A stretch of 64,000 nucleotides of DNA from Terrimonas_A sp036262095 (GTDB lineage: Bacteria; Bacteroidota; Bacteroidia; Chitinophagales; Chitinophagaceae): assembly GCA_036262095.1 (NCBI GenBank), contig DATAJQ010000050.1, positions 62,001 through 126,000 on the forward strand, in the 5' to 3' direction. The position numbers were made by a program, and so were the translations under genes. The notes under the pieces were generated by a model. It saw nothing but the letters and a program-made list of their open reading frames with translations. It was not told the origin of the DNA and did not search any database. Of this stretch, positions 24,383 to 33,900 are shown piece by piece; positions within the stretch are counted from its first letter, which is position 1; every line of letters starts with the position of its first letter.

Positions 24383-25927
24383 ATGAAAAAATTGCTTGTC
24401 GCATCACTGCTTTCGGCTGCAACGGGCTTGCAGGCTTTTGCTCAACCGGAAGTGGCTGTATCCATTAATGGCATTGATCCAAAGTATACCATCAGCCGTC
24501 ATATCTACGGTCATTTTTCAGAACACCTGGGCCGCTGCATCTATGATGGTTTCTGGGTGGGAGATTCATTGAATGTTCCTAAGCAAGACAGGATACGGAT
24601 GGATATTGTGGATGCCCTGAAAAGGATACAGATTCCCAATCTCCGCTGGCCGGGCGGTTGCTTTGCAGATGAGTATCATTGGAGGGATGGGATTGGCCCG
24701 AGAACGCAGCGCCCTACGATGGTAAACACCAACTGGGGCGGTGTAACGGAAGACAATAGTTTTGGCACGCATGAATTCCTTGAATTATGCGACCTGCTGA
24801 AATGTGAACCTTATATCTCTGCCAATGTTGGCAGCGGCACAGTGGAAGAAATGGCCAAATGGGTGGAATATCTCAACTTCGGCGGTATCAGCCCCATGAC
24901 CAACCTGCGTAAACAAAATGGCCGCGCAGAACCCTGGAAAGTGAGCTTTTGGGGTGTGGGTAATGAAAGCTGGGGCTGCGGTGGTAATATGACAGCAGAG
25001 CGTTACGCAGATGAATATAAGCGATATGCCACTTATGCACGCGATTACGAAGGCACCCGTTTGAAAAAGATCGCCTGCGGACCCAGTGATGGTAATTATA
25101 ACTGGACAGAAGTAATGATGAAAAATGTAGGTAGGCAAATGTGGGGGTTATCGCTTCATTACTACACTATACCAACCGGGAACTGGGGCAAGAAAGGCTC
25201 TGCTACTGCTTTTGATGAGCAGGAGTATTTCAATACCATGAAGAACTGCCTGCAGATGGAGGAATTTGTTTCCCGGCACTCCGCCATCATGGACCGCTAC
25301 GATATCAACAAGAATGTGGCATTGGTAGTGGATGAGTGGGGTATCTGGACAGATGTGGAACCTGGCACCAACCCGGGATTCCTTTACCAGCAAAACAGCC
25401 TGAGGGATGCATTGATTGCAGGTACTACCCTGAACATTTTCAATAATCATGCAGACAGGGTGAGGATGGCCAACCTGGCGCAAACGATAAACGTATTGCA
25501 GGCATTGATCCTTACACAAAAGGAAAAGATGCTGCTGACGCCTACCTATTATGTGTTCGATCTGTTCAAAGTGCACCAGGACGCTAAATTGTTGCCCGTT
25601 TCTTTCAGCAGCCCCGATTATATTTCCGGTGATAAAAAATTGCCTGCACTGAACATGTCTGCTTCGAAAGACTCTACGGGTAAAGTGCATATCACCCTGG
25701 TGAATATTGATCCCAGGAACAAATGGAAGATCAGTACTTCACTAATGGGAGTGAAGTTCAGCACGGTCTCCGGTCAGATACTCACTTCCGCGAAACTGAC
25801 CGATGTCAATACATTCGATGGTCCGCCGAAAGTAAAGAACAGTAATTTTTCAGGGGCTAAAAAACAGGGAGATCAATTGGTGGTGGAAATACCGGCTCAG
25901 TCGATCGTGATGCTTGAGTTGAAATAA
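24383..25927 (+). CDS. GH51 alpha-N-arabinofuranosidase, secreted
   Basis: A 514-residue GH51 enzyme with signal peptide MKKLLVASLLSAATGLQAFA. The (beta/alpha)8 catalytic domain has general acid/base Glu195 (GVGNESWG) and nucleophile Glu318 (VVDEWGIW). A jelly-roll C-terminal domain ends in SIVMLELK. It releases terminal L-arabinofuranose from arabinan or arabinoxylan in the periplasm or outside, and the operon's three enzymes then catabolise it. It begins 34 bases after araA. No arabinose transporter is encoded in the operon. Confidence 0.94.
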   Translation: MKKLLVASLLSAATGLQAFAQPEVAVSINGIDPKYTISRHIYGHFSEHLGRCIYDGFWVGDSLNVPKQDRIRMDIVDALKRIQIPNLRWPGGCFADEYHWRDGIGPRTQRPTMVNTNWGGVTEDNSFGTHEFLELCDLLKCEPYISANVGSGTVEEMAKWVEYLNFGGISPMTNLRKQNGRAEPWKVSFWGVGNESWGCGGNMTAERYADEYKRYATYARDYEGTRLKKIACGPSDGNYNWTEVMMKNVGRQMWGLSLHYYTIPTGNWGKKGSATAFDEQEYFNTMKNCLQMEEFVSRHSAIMDRYDINKNVALVVDEWGIWTDVEPGTNPGFLYQQNSLRDALIAGTTLNIFNNHADRVRMANLAQTINVLQALILTQKEKMLLTPTYYVFDLFKVHQDAKLLPVSFSSPDYISGDKKLPALNMSASKDSTGKVHITLVNIDPRNKWKISTSLMGVKFSTVSGQILTSAKLTDVNTFDGPPKVKNSNFSGAKKQGDQLVVEIPAQSIVMLELK

Positions 25928-26107
25928 GATCAACTATGGATCAGTCCTTCTGGCAAGATGACCCCGCACATCGTTGCTGATGTCGCAATTCCCCCTGTTT
26001 TTGTCAGAATAGCACGGCCTGTCTTCCAATTGTTGACTTTAATTTTACTTTGGGATCAACCGGTGAGCCCCGGCATCTCTTAAATTTATACTACTAAAAC
26101 TTTTACC

Positions 26108-26533
26108 ATGACAACGATGAATCCTTATCTGAACTTCGACGGTAACGCAGAAGAAGCTTTTGATTTTTACAAATCCGTTTTTGGCGGTGAATTTGAAGGC
26201 AAGTTCAAAGCGGGTGATATGCCGGAAGCAGGACCGATCCCGGAAAATGAAAAGAACCGCATTATGCATATTTGCCTGCCGATCGGTGGTGGCTCAAAAC
26301 TGATGGCTTCAGACATCTTTCCTTCTTTCGGCCATAAATTAGCAGAAGGAAATAATGTGCAGATCTCCCTTCACCCTGATAGCCGCGAAGAGGCCGACCG
26401 TCTTTTCAATGGCCTTTCTGCAGGTGGAAAAGTTGAAATGCCCATGGCTGATGCTTTCTGGGGCTCTTATTTTGGAAGCTTCAGGGATAAGTATGGCGTT
26501 TATTGGATGATTAATCATGAGATCAAGAAATAA
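26108..26533 (+). CDS. VOC-superfamily protein (PhnB/YjdN-like)
   Basis: A 141-residue protein with paired betaalphabetabetabeta modules. NPYLNFDGNAEEAFDFYKSVFGGE at the start and YGVYWMINHE at the end are typical of PhnB-like members of the vicinal-oxygen-chelate superfamily. Usual metal ligands are not all evident, and no substrate is known for this group. It is a single gene, convergent with the LytTR regulator and separated from it by a shared terminator. Confidence 0.85.
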   Translation: MTTMNPYLNFDGNAEEAFDFYKSVFGGEFEGKFKAGDMPEAGPIPENEKNRIMHICLPIGGGSKLMASDIFPSFGHKLAEGNNVQISLHPDSREEADRLFNGLSAGGKVEMPMADAFWGSYFGSFRDKYGVYWMINHEIKK

Positions 26534-26540
26534 GCTAATT

Positions 26541-26565
26541 GGCCGGGAGTTGGAAGACTCCCGGC
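26541..26565. terminator. Bidirectional terminator between convergent genes
   Basis: GCCGGGAGT (26542-26550) pairs with ACTCCCGGC (26557-26565) around a 6-base loop, flanked by AATT and AATTCTT. It lies between the stops of the VOC and LytTR genes. Confidence 0.7.
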
Positions 26566-26570
26566 AATTC

Positions 26571-27269
26571 TTAACCTGAAAAGCTTTTCATCACCTGGTC
26601 CTTATAGTTAACGCTTACAGGAATGGTTTTCTGATCAGCAAGCACCAGTTCCCCTGTCCTCATTATCCTGATCTTACTGACAGAGACGATATATGACTTG
26701 TGTGTACGAATGAATTGGGAAGCCGGCAGCATTTCTTCCAGCTTTTTCATGGTTAAATGAACCAGGTATTGACGTTGGGGAGTAAATATTTTCATATAAT
26801 CCCTGGAGCCTTCGATATAAAGAATGTCTGAAAATGAGATTTTAAGCAAGCCTTCTTTTTCTTTGACTACAAGATGTTCATTCCCTTTTTCTGTTGACTC
26901 TTCTTTTGGAACGACAATCATTGCCTGCTTCACTTTATTTACTGCCTGCAAAAAACGCTCATAGGAAAACGGTTTTAAGAGATAGTCCACCACATTCAGT
27001 TCATATCCCTGCAAAGCATATTCTGCGTAAGCAGTAGTAAAGATCACTTTGGGAGGATTAGTCAGCGTTTTTAAGAATGCTATACCATTCACCAATGGCA
27101 TTTCAATATCGAGAAATACCAGGTCAATCTGGTGCTGTTCCAGTTTGGAAAAAGCTTCCATCGCATTGCGGCATTTAGCCACCAGGATCAGGCCTTCTGT
27201 TTGCAGGATATATTTTTCCAGTATCTGCTGTGCAATCACTTCATCGTCTGTTATCAGGCATCTGATCAT
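26571..27269 (-). CDS. LytTR-type response regulator
   Basis: A 232-residue regulator. A receiver domain (about 1-120) has acidic D8-D9, phospho-acceptor Asp54 (VFLDIEMP) and Lys in LLKPF. A LytTR DNA-binding domain (about 130-230) includes ILYIEGSRDYMKIFT and FIRTHKSYIVSVSKI. The start codon overlaps the kinase stop (ATGA), so the pair is coupled. The target is unknown; the divergent TonB-type barrel next to the kinase is the nearest candidate. Confidence 0.93.
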   Translation of the reverse strand: MIRCLITDDEVIAQQILEKYILQTEGLILVAKCRNAMEAFSKLEQHQIDLVFLDIEMPLVNGIAFLKTLTNPPKVIFTTAYAEYALQGYELNVVDYLLKPFSYERFLQAVNKVKQAMIVVPKEESTEKGNEHLVVKEKEGLLKISFSDILYIEGSRDYMKIFTPQRQYLVHLTMKKLEEMLPASQFIRTHKSYIVSVSKIRIMRTGELVLADQKTIPVSVNYKDQVMKSFSG

Positions 27270-28381
27270 TTCGTCAAAGCTATTTTCAGGTTAACGGTAT
27301 AGTGGGTGTCATCATGTGATATCTGCAGTTCATGGCGGCCCGGATAATATAATGCCAGCCGCTTTTGTACATTTTCTATTCCCACGCCCCCATATTTTGT
27401 TTTTTGTTGGGGCGTGGTTAAAATTACACTATTGGATAAATGAAAATGCAATTGAGATCCGGTAATGCTTAGTTTGCCTTCAATAAATCCACTGTCCATT
27501 ATCCGGTGTGAACCATGCTTAAAACTGTTTTCCAGAAAGGGGATCAGCAGGAGGGGGGCTATCGCCTGGCTATCGTTGCCTGAGCGTTCCACTATAAAAG
27601 AGATATTGGCCTGGGGATACCGCTTCTTTTCCATCTCCAGGTAATTGTCCAGGAACTCAAGATCCTTCTCCAGTGCTACCTGGTTTTGCTGGCAATCGTA
27701 CAGGATGTACCGCATCATATTGGAAAGGCGGAGAATATAGGCCGGTGTATCTGGCTCCCCTGTAAGGCTCATACCATAGAGGCTGTTAAGCGTATTGAAA
27801 AGAAAATGCGGATGAAGCTGTGCTTTCAGCGTTTCCAGTTGCAACACAAGGTTGTCTTTTTCCAAAGCATGTTTCTTTTCTTCCGTTTCAAATGCGTAAC
27901 GCATGAATAAGACAGAGAAAAAGGCCAGCAGGTCAGTCAGCAGTTCATTTATTTTCACACCCCTTCCTCCCTGGGTGTGCTGATACCAGGTATGCTCCAT
28001 TTGATAAAACAAGTTCAGAGAGGTATTATAGTTGGTTTCCAGGAAAATATAACTCACTGCATAATTGAACCATTGGGAAACAAAAATGAAATATGCAAGG
28101 GTTACAAAGAACAGCCATACATGCCATTTCTTTTTAAGAAAATATGGGCCGATGAAGCGATAGAATGGCACAACATATAAGGTGGTGGCAATTGAATACA
28201 ATATCAGTTCCGGAAAAGGAAAATTCATTCTTAAACGGGGGATATAGGGATTGCTTGCATAAAGCGCATATTTATAAATGCATACATAAACAAACCAAAC
28301 CAGTATCTCGTACACGGAAATGTAGCGCTTGATCGGGATCTTTCTTTTAAACAGGTTCATGCCCAAAACTATCTCTTTCAA
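27266..28381 (-). CDS. LytS/YehU-type sensor histidine kinase
   Basis: A 371-residue membrane kinase. Four hydrophobic helices lie within about residues 20-165. The His_kinase motif QLHPHFLFNTLNSL carries probable phospho-acceptor His192. The ATPase region has LLIPFLENSFKHG and GGVGIENVQKRLALYY. It phosphorylates the LytTR regulator encoded by the overlapping next gene. The start may be the second Met, seven codons in. The ligand is unknown and no extracytoplasmic domain is large enough to suggest one. Confidence 0.9.
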   Translation of the reverse strand: MKEIVLGMNLFKRKIPIKRYISVYEILVWFVYVCIYKYALYASNPYIPRLRMNFPFPELILYSIATTLYVVPFYRFIGPYFLKKKWHVWLFFVTLAYFIFVSQWFNYAVSYIFLETNYNTSLNLFYQMEHTWYQHTQGGRGVKINELLTDLLAFFSVLFMRYAFETEEKKHALEKDNLVLQLETLKAQLHPHFLFNTLNSLYGMSLTGEPDTPAYILRLSNMMRYILYDCQQNQVALEKDLEFLDNYLEMEKKRYPQANISFIVERSGNDSQAIAPLLLIPFLENSFKHGSHRIMDSGFIEGKLSITGSQLHFHLSNSVILTTPQQKTKYGGVGIENVQKRLALYYPGRHELQISHDDTHYTVNLKIALTK

Positions 28382-28540
28382 GCCGTTTTGTTGAAATGGC
28401 TTTCGACAAAATCAGGTTTTCCTTCGACAAAATAAAGGCCCCTTCATTATGCAGAAAGACTGTCGGCTTTGGACGAAGCAGCCTTTTTTATCCATCGTTC
28501 CGGTCGTTGCTTTGTTTCATCAACCACAAAAAATAAAAAG

Positions 28541-30910
28541 ATGAAACACTTCAGCAAACTGACCCTGCTTATCGCAATCATCACTTTTGTTAGCCAAAGA
28601 TCCGGCGCACAATCTGTCAAAGGAGTAGTAATAGATAGCCTTAGCCGCCAGGCCCTGGCCAATGCTTCCGTAAGCCTCAGCCAAAACGGGGCAGTGCTGC
28701 ATTCTTTAAATGCTGCTAAAGGGGAGTTTGAGTTTTCCGGGCTTGATACCGCAGGCATGTACAGGTTAAATATCCAATATACCGGCTACCGCAGTTTTGT
28801 GTTGGATTCTTTAAAGGCTGATCAGTCTTCATTAGTGATCAGCCTGGTGCAGGATCAGAAAGAAATGGCAGGTGTAACCGTAACTGCAAGCAGGCCCTTT
28901 ATTGTGCAGAAAAATGACAGGATCGTAGTGAATGTGGCCCAAAGCCCTATTGCAGCTGGCGGCAATGTATACGAAGCAGTCAAAAAAGCGCCTGGTGTAG
29001 TGGATCTGCAAGGATTGCAGTTCCGTGGCAAAAACGTAACGGTCTATATTAATGATAAACCTTCAAGGCTGGGTGGTGAGGAATTGAAAACCTATCTTTC
29101 CTCAATGCCTGCCAATACGGTTGAAAGGATCGAAGTGATCCCCAATCCTTCAGCAAAATATGAGGCTTCGGGCGGCCCGGTGATCAATATCATCCTGGCC
29201 AAAAGCAAAGACCTCGGTACTAATGGCGTTTTAACCGCAGGTGCAGGCACTGGTAAATATGGCCGCTATAACGGTGGCATCTCTCTGAATCATCGTAATG
29301 CCGGTATGAATGTTTATGGTAGCTATGATTACCAGCAGGTAAAAGTCAGCAATAAAAAAAGGACTGACCGTTCTTTCAATACCCTGTATTCTATTCACGA
29401 TGAACAACGTTCCGTTGAGACCAGCAGTAGCCACATTGCTAAACTGGGTATGGATTATACCATCAACTCACGCAGTAGCTTCGGTGGGTTGGTTAGAGGC
29501 CTGTTTAGCGATAAAGGCAGGGATATAAATAACAGTTCATTGGTAAGTACTGATTCGTCTTCCGCCGTAAATAATGATAACCGTATCGGTTTATCTACTA
29601 TTTCAGCTAACCTGTATTACCGCACCAGGCTGGGTACAACCGGCGATCTGTCGCTCAATGCTGATTATTTCACTTACAATAAAGATTATAGTGATTATTT
29701 TACTACTCATTATTATGACAAGAATGGCGGGGAGTATGGATCACCTTATCTTCTCCGGTCCAATGCGCCTGCCGACAACCGCATTAAATCCTTTTCAGCC
29801 GATTACACTTTTTCTGCTAACAATATCAGCTATGAAACCGGTTTGAAAGCTGTGCTTACCCGCACTGACAATAGCTCTGTATGGGAAAAGAATGAGGGCG
29901 GCTCATGGGAAAATGATGAATTTAAGAGCAATCGCTTTGTATATAACGAAAACATTTATGCGGCTTACCTGTCTGCATCCCGCAGCATCAGCAAATTTGA
30001 CCTGCAGGCCGGTCTCCGTATGGAGTACACTGATGCCAAAGGATATTCTTTGACGCTGAAACAGGAAAATAAAAATAGGTACGCCAGTCTTTTTCCCAGC
30101 CTTACAGTTTCCTATAATCTGTCAGAGAAACAACAGTATAGTTTTTCCTACCGCAGAAAGATCGAACGGTTTGGGTTTGATATAGTGAACCCCTTTATTG
30201 TATACCAAAACCAGTACGCTTATTACCAGGGCAATCCGGATATCAAACCTTCTTATTCCCACAATTTTGAATTGGGCTGGACATACGGCAATGAATGGAT
30301 GGCATCTGCTGAATATGGTCATTTCACCGATGCTCCAGCCGAAGTGTATAAGAAAAGTGATGATGGAACAACGATGATCAGTACATACGAAAATATTGCC
30401 AGTGCCGACCAGGTAATGCTCAATCTCACCTATACCAAACGTTTATTTAAGGGCAAACTGACTACCAGTAATTCATTGGGCGGTTTGTATGCGAAATATA
30501 ATGCGCCGGAAAGCACAGGATTGAGCAATGCGGCCACCAGTGCCTTTATCAGCAGCAGCAATATGCTGTCGTTGGGTACTGCCTGGAAAGCGGAATTATC
30601 TGCTTATTATTATTCGCCGATGCGTCTTGGAGCCTACGATATCAGGTCGCAGGTTTCAGCTTCTGCAGGTTTTTCACGCACTTTGTTCAACAAGAAAGCA
30701 ACCCTTGGATTAAGTATCTCTGATATTTTCAACAGTGGTAAAATGCGTTATGGAGTGTCTTCTTATGGGGTGAAGGCATTTAATAAGAACATGCCGGAGA
30801 CAAGGTTTGTCAAAATGACTTTTACTTACAGATTCGGCAATAAAAACGTAAAAGCTGCAAAGAACAGGAAAACAGGTATTGATGATGTAAAGAACAGGAT
30901 GGGAAACTAA
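28541..30910 (+). CDS. TonB-dependent-receptor-like outer membrane barrel protein
   Basis: A 789-residue protein from MKHFSKLTLLIAIITF, a signal peptide ending RSGAQ. An N-terminal carboxypeptidase-regulatory-like domain (SVKGVVIDSLSRQALANASV) is followed by a plug domain (VYEAVKKAPGVVDLQGLQF, GPVINIIL) and a long barrel of the OMP_b-brl_3 type. No SusD partner is adjacent, so it is not a SusC. It may take up a small molecule or be a surface structure. A longer in-frame start at 28469 would mask the signal peptide and is rejected. It is divergent from the LytS/LytTR pair. Confidence 0.88.
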   Translation: MKHFSKLTLLIAIITFVSQRSGAQSVKGVVIDSLSRQALANASVSLSQNGAVLHSLNAAKGEFEFSGLDTAGMYRLNIQYTGYRSFVLDSLKADQSSLVISLVQDQKEMAGVTVTASRPFIVQKNDRIVVNVAQSPIAAGGNVYEAVKKAPGVVDLQGLQFRGKNVTVYINDKPSRLGGEELKTYLSSMPANTVERIEVIPNPSAKYEASGGPVINIILAKSKDLGTNGVLTAGAGTGKYGRYNGGISLNHRNAGMNVYGSYDYQQVKVSNKKRTDRSFNTLYSIHDEQRSVETSSSHIAKLGMDYTINSRSSFGGLVRGLFSDKGRDINNSSLVSTDSSSAVNNDNRIGLSTISANLYYRTRLGTTGDLSLNADYFTYNKDYSDYFTTHYYDKNGGEYGSPYLLRSNAPADNRIKSFSADYTFSANNISYETGLKAVLTRTDNSSVWEKNEGGSWENDEFKSNRFVYNENIYAAYLSASRSISKFDLQAGLRMEYTDAKGYSLTLKQENKNRYASLFPSLTVSYNLSEKQQYSFSYRRKIERFGFDIVNPFIVYQNQYAYYQGNPDIKPSYSHNFELGWTYGNEWMASAEYGHFTDAPAEVYKKSDDGTTMISTYENIASADQVMLNLTYTKRLFKGKLTTSNSLGGLYAKYNAPESTGLSNAATSAFISSSNMLSLGTAWKAELSAYYYSPMRLGAYDIRSQVSASAGFSRTLFNKKATLGLSISDIFNSGKMRYGVSSYGVKAFNKNMPETRFVKMTFTYRFGNKNVKAAKNRKTGIDDVKNRMGN

Positions 30911-30924
30911 AAGCAACTCATTGA

Positions 30925-33900
30925 TCATCCATTTCGGGGTAAGCTGCTCAGGTAATTTGACGGCGTTACCCCGAATTGCTTATGAAAATCCCTGGAGAAA
31001 TTACTGTTCAGGCTGTATCCCACCATGCTTGCTACTTCATTGATCTTATATTCTCCTTCTGCCAGCAGTTCAGCAGCTTTTTTCAACCGGGAGATATTGA
31101 TCAGTTCATTTGGTGTCAGGTCAGACAGCCCTTTGATCTTCCTGTAAAAACTTGTCCGGCTCATATTCATCATCCGTGAAAGCTTGTCTACGTCCAAGTC
31201 CATATCAGTGATATTGGCCTGGATGATCTGGTGCAATTCTTCGAGAAAGTTTTTATCCGCTTTTGAACTGGCGATGCCTTTGATATGCGTTAAAGGAGAT
31301 TTGGCGAAATACTCCTTAATGATATTCCGGTTGGTGAGCAGGTTGTTGATCTGCGCTTGCAAATGCTCCAGTGAAAATGGCTTTTCTATGTAAGCATCTG
31401 CGCCTACTTCCAGGCCTTCTATCTTTGAATGCAGGGTGTTTTTAGCAGTGAGCAGGATGATGGGAATATGACTGTATTGCAGGTCGGTCTTCATTCTCCG
31501 GCAAAGCTCAATCCCATCCATTACCGGCATCATGATATCGCTGATCACCAGTTGGATATTTTCCTTTTCCAGCAATTGCAAAGCCTCTTCGCCATTGTGG
31601 GCTTTATAAATAGTAAAACTGTTTTGCAATTCCCGCTGGATGAACTGCAGTATTTCCTTGTTGTCTTCTACAATAAGCAAGGACATTTTGCCTGGGTCTG
31701 TTTGTTCGGGGGCCATTTCTTCCTGCACTGTACTTACCTCAAAGGTTTCATATTCCTGCAGGTTGATCTCGTTTTCCTGGTGTATAGGGATAGAGAGCAG
31801 GAAAACATTCAGTCCGTTTTCAGGACGTTTCAGGTCAAGCACGCCTTTATGCAATTCGGCCAGTGAGCGGGCCAGGGGCAGGCCAATACCTGTGCCGGCT
31901 TGCCTTGCTGTTTCTTTGAGACGGTAAAAAGGTTCGAATATTTTTTCTTTCAGTTCGTACGGGATCAGGTGCCCATCATTGCGGATCTCTATATGGAATA
32001 CATTATCGTCGCTATTGAAAGGCAACAGCCGGACTACCACTGTTGTGTCTGCATATTTAATGGCATTATTAAAAAGATTGCCCAGTATTTTCCGGAAGGC
32101 TTCGGGATCAACAGAAGCATGCAATGGTACTCGGGGCACTTCCAGCCGCAAGGATATTTTCTTTTGCTCTGCTACCGGTTTAAAGGAAGCGAACAATTCT
32201 TTCAGCAGGTCGGTGATATCCGTGCGGATAAAATTCAGGCTGAATTTATTGGCCTCTGCCTTCCGGAAATCAAGCAACTGATCGGTAAGATCGATCAGGC
32301 GGTTGGTATTCTTTTTCATCATGGTTAAACTTTCAGCAAGTGATGGATTGTCTGTTTCGTTTTTCAGCAGTTTGTCAAGCGGAAGCCTGATAAGGGTTAG
32401 CGGGGTCCGGATCTCATGTGCAATATTGGTAAAGAATTCTATTTTGGCATTATAGATCTCCCTTTCTTTTTCGATTTCGAGAGTTTCTATTTTCCGCTTG
32501 TTCTTTTCCTTTAAGGCAATATGATAATACCGGAAGATGGTCCATAATATCGCAGCACTGGCAAGTGTATACAGGATGTATGCCCAGAGGCTGGCCCACC
32601 AGGGCGGTAATACCTGTATTTTCAACACCGCTTCTTTTTCATTCCAGATCTCCCCGCTGCCGCTTCCTTTTACGCGGAAAGTATAACTGCCGGGAGGCAA
32701 TTTGGTATAAAATATTTTCCGGTTGCTTTTCAGGGATGTCCATTCTTTATCTAACCCCTCCATGATATAAGCGTATTCATTGATCTCCGGGGTGACATAG
32801 CTTAATGCTGCAATATCAAAGCTGAGGGTGGAACTATCATATGGCAAGACGATCTCGTTTGCATACATCACCGATTCCTTCAAAGGAGAACCGGTTTTGT
32901 TAGCGCTCATTTCATGATTGTTGACCTGCAGCCCCGTGATATATACCGGCGGAATGAACTCGTCCTTTTTTAAAGAACCAGGATTGAAACTGATCATGCC
33001 TTTCAGGGTGCCGAAGTAAAAACTGCCGTCTGTGCTTTTGTAACCAGAATTGTAGTTGAACTGCTCGCTTAGTAGACCATTTACCGTGGTATAAGTTTTG
33101 GTTGTGCCATTGGATGGATCAAGGCATAACAACCCCCTGGAAGTGGAGACCCATAATAAACCCTTACCGTCTTCCAGCACACGGAACACCTGCTTGTCAC
33201 TAAGCCCATTCTTATTGAAGCGGGTTGTCTTGCCCGTACTACGGTCAAACTTGCAAAGCCCTGCTTCTGTACTGATCCAAAGATTTTTCCGGCTATCCTG
33301 GTAAAGATTGTTTACATAATTAGTAGGAAGGCTGTTGGGATCATTCAGGTCATAACGGAAATTGCCGCTTTTCCCTGTATGTGGGCTCCGGTAATATACT
33401 CCATTGCCATAACTGCCCACCCAGATAGTGCCATCCGCATCTTCATGGATGGTTTGGATCTGCATATTAAAAAATGGGTCCCGGGTAAAACTGTCATTCT
33501 CCCAGTTGTAACGGAACAATCCATTCCATGCCCCGATCAGTATTTCATTGGCTGATGTTTTATATAATGTAACAATGAAATTTCCCTGCAGGGAGCTGTT
33601 ATTGGTTGCATAATGACGGACCACTTTTCCTGTAGGGATATCCATCACGTCCAATCCATGCTCGTAAGTGCCGATCCAAAGACGGTCCCCGTCTGCTACC
33701 AAACCATGGATGTTCTGGTAAGAAATACTGCCCGGAGTTTTCCCCGGCATGAATTGAGTAATGCGCCCTGTGCGCGGGTCCAGCTTGTTCAATCCTGCAT
33801 CTTCTGTTCCGATCCAGATATGTCCATACTGGTCTTCACAGATCTCATGCACCAGGTTGCCGCTGATGCTGTTGTTGCTTTTATTCGGGAAATATTTCCT

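Noticed and set aside
25148..25690. 180-codon antisense open frame inside the GH51 gene
   Set aside because: It is a shadow of the arabinofuranosidase reading frame, without start context or family features.
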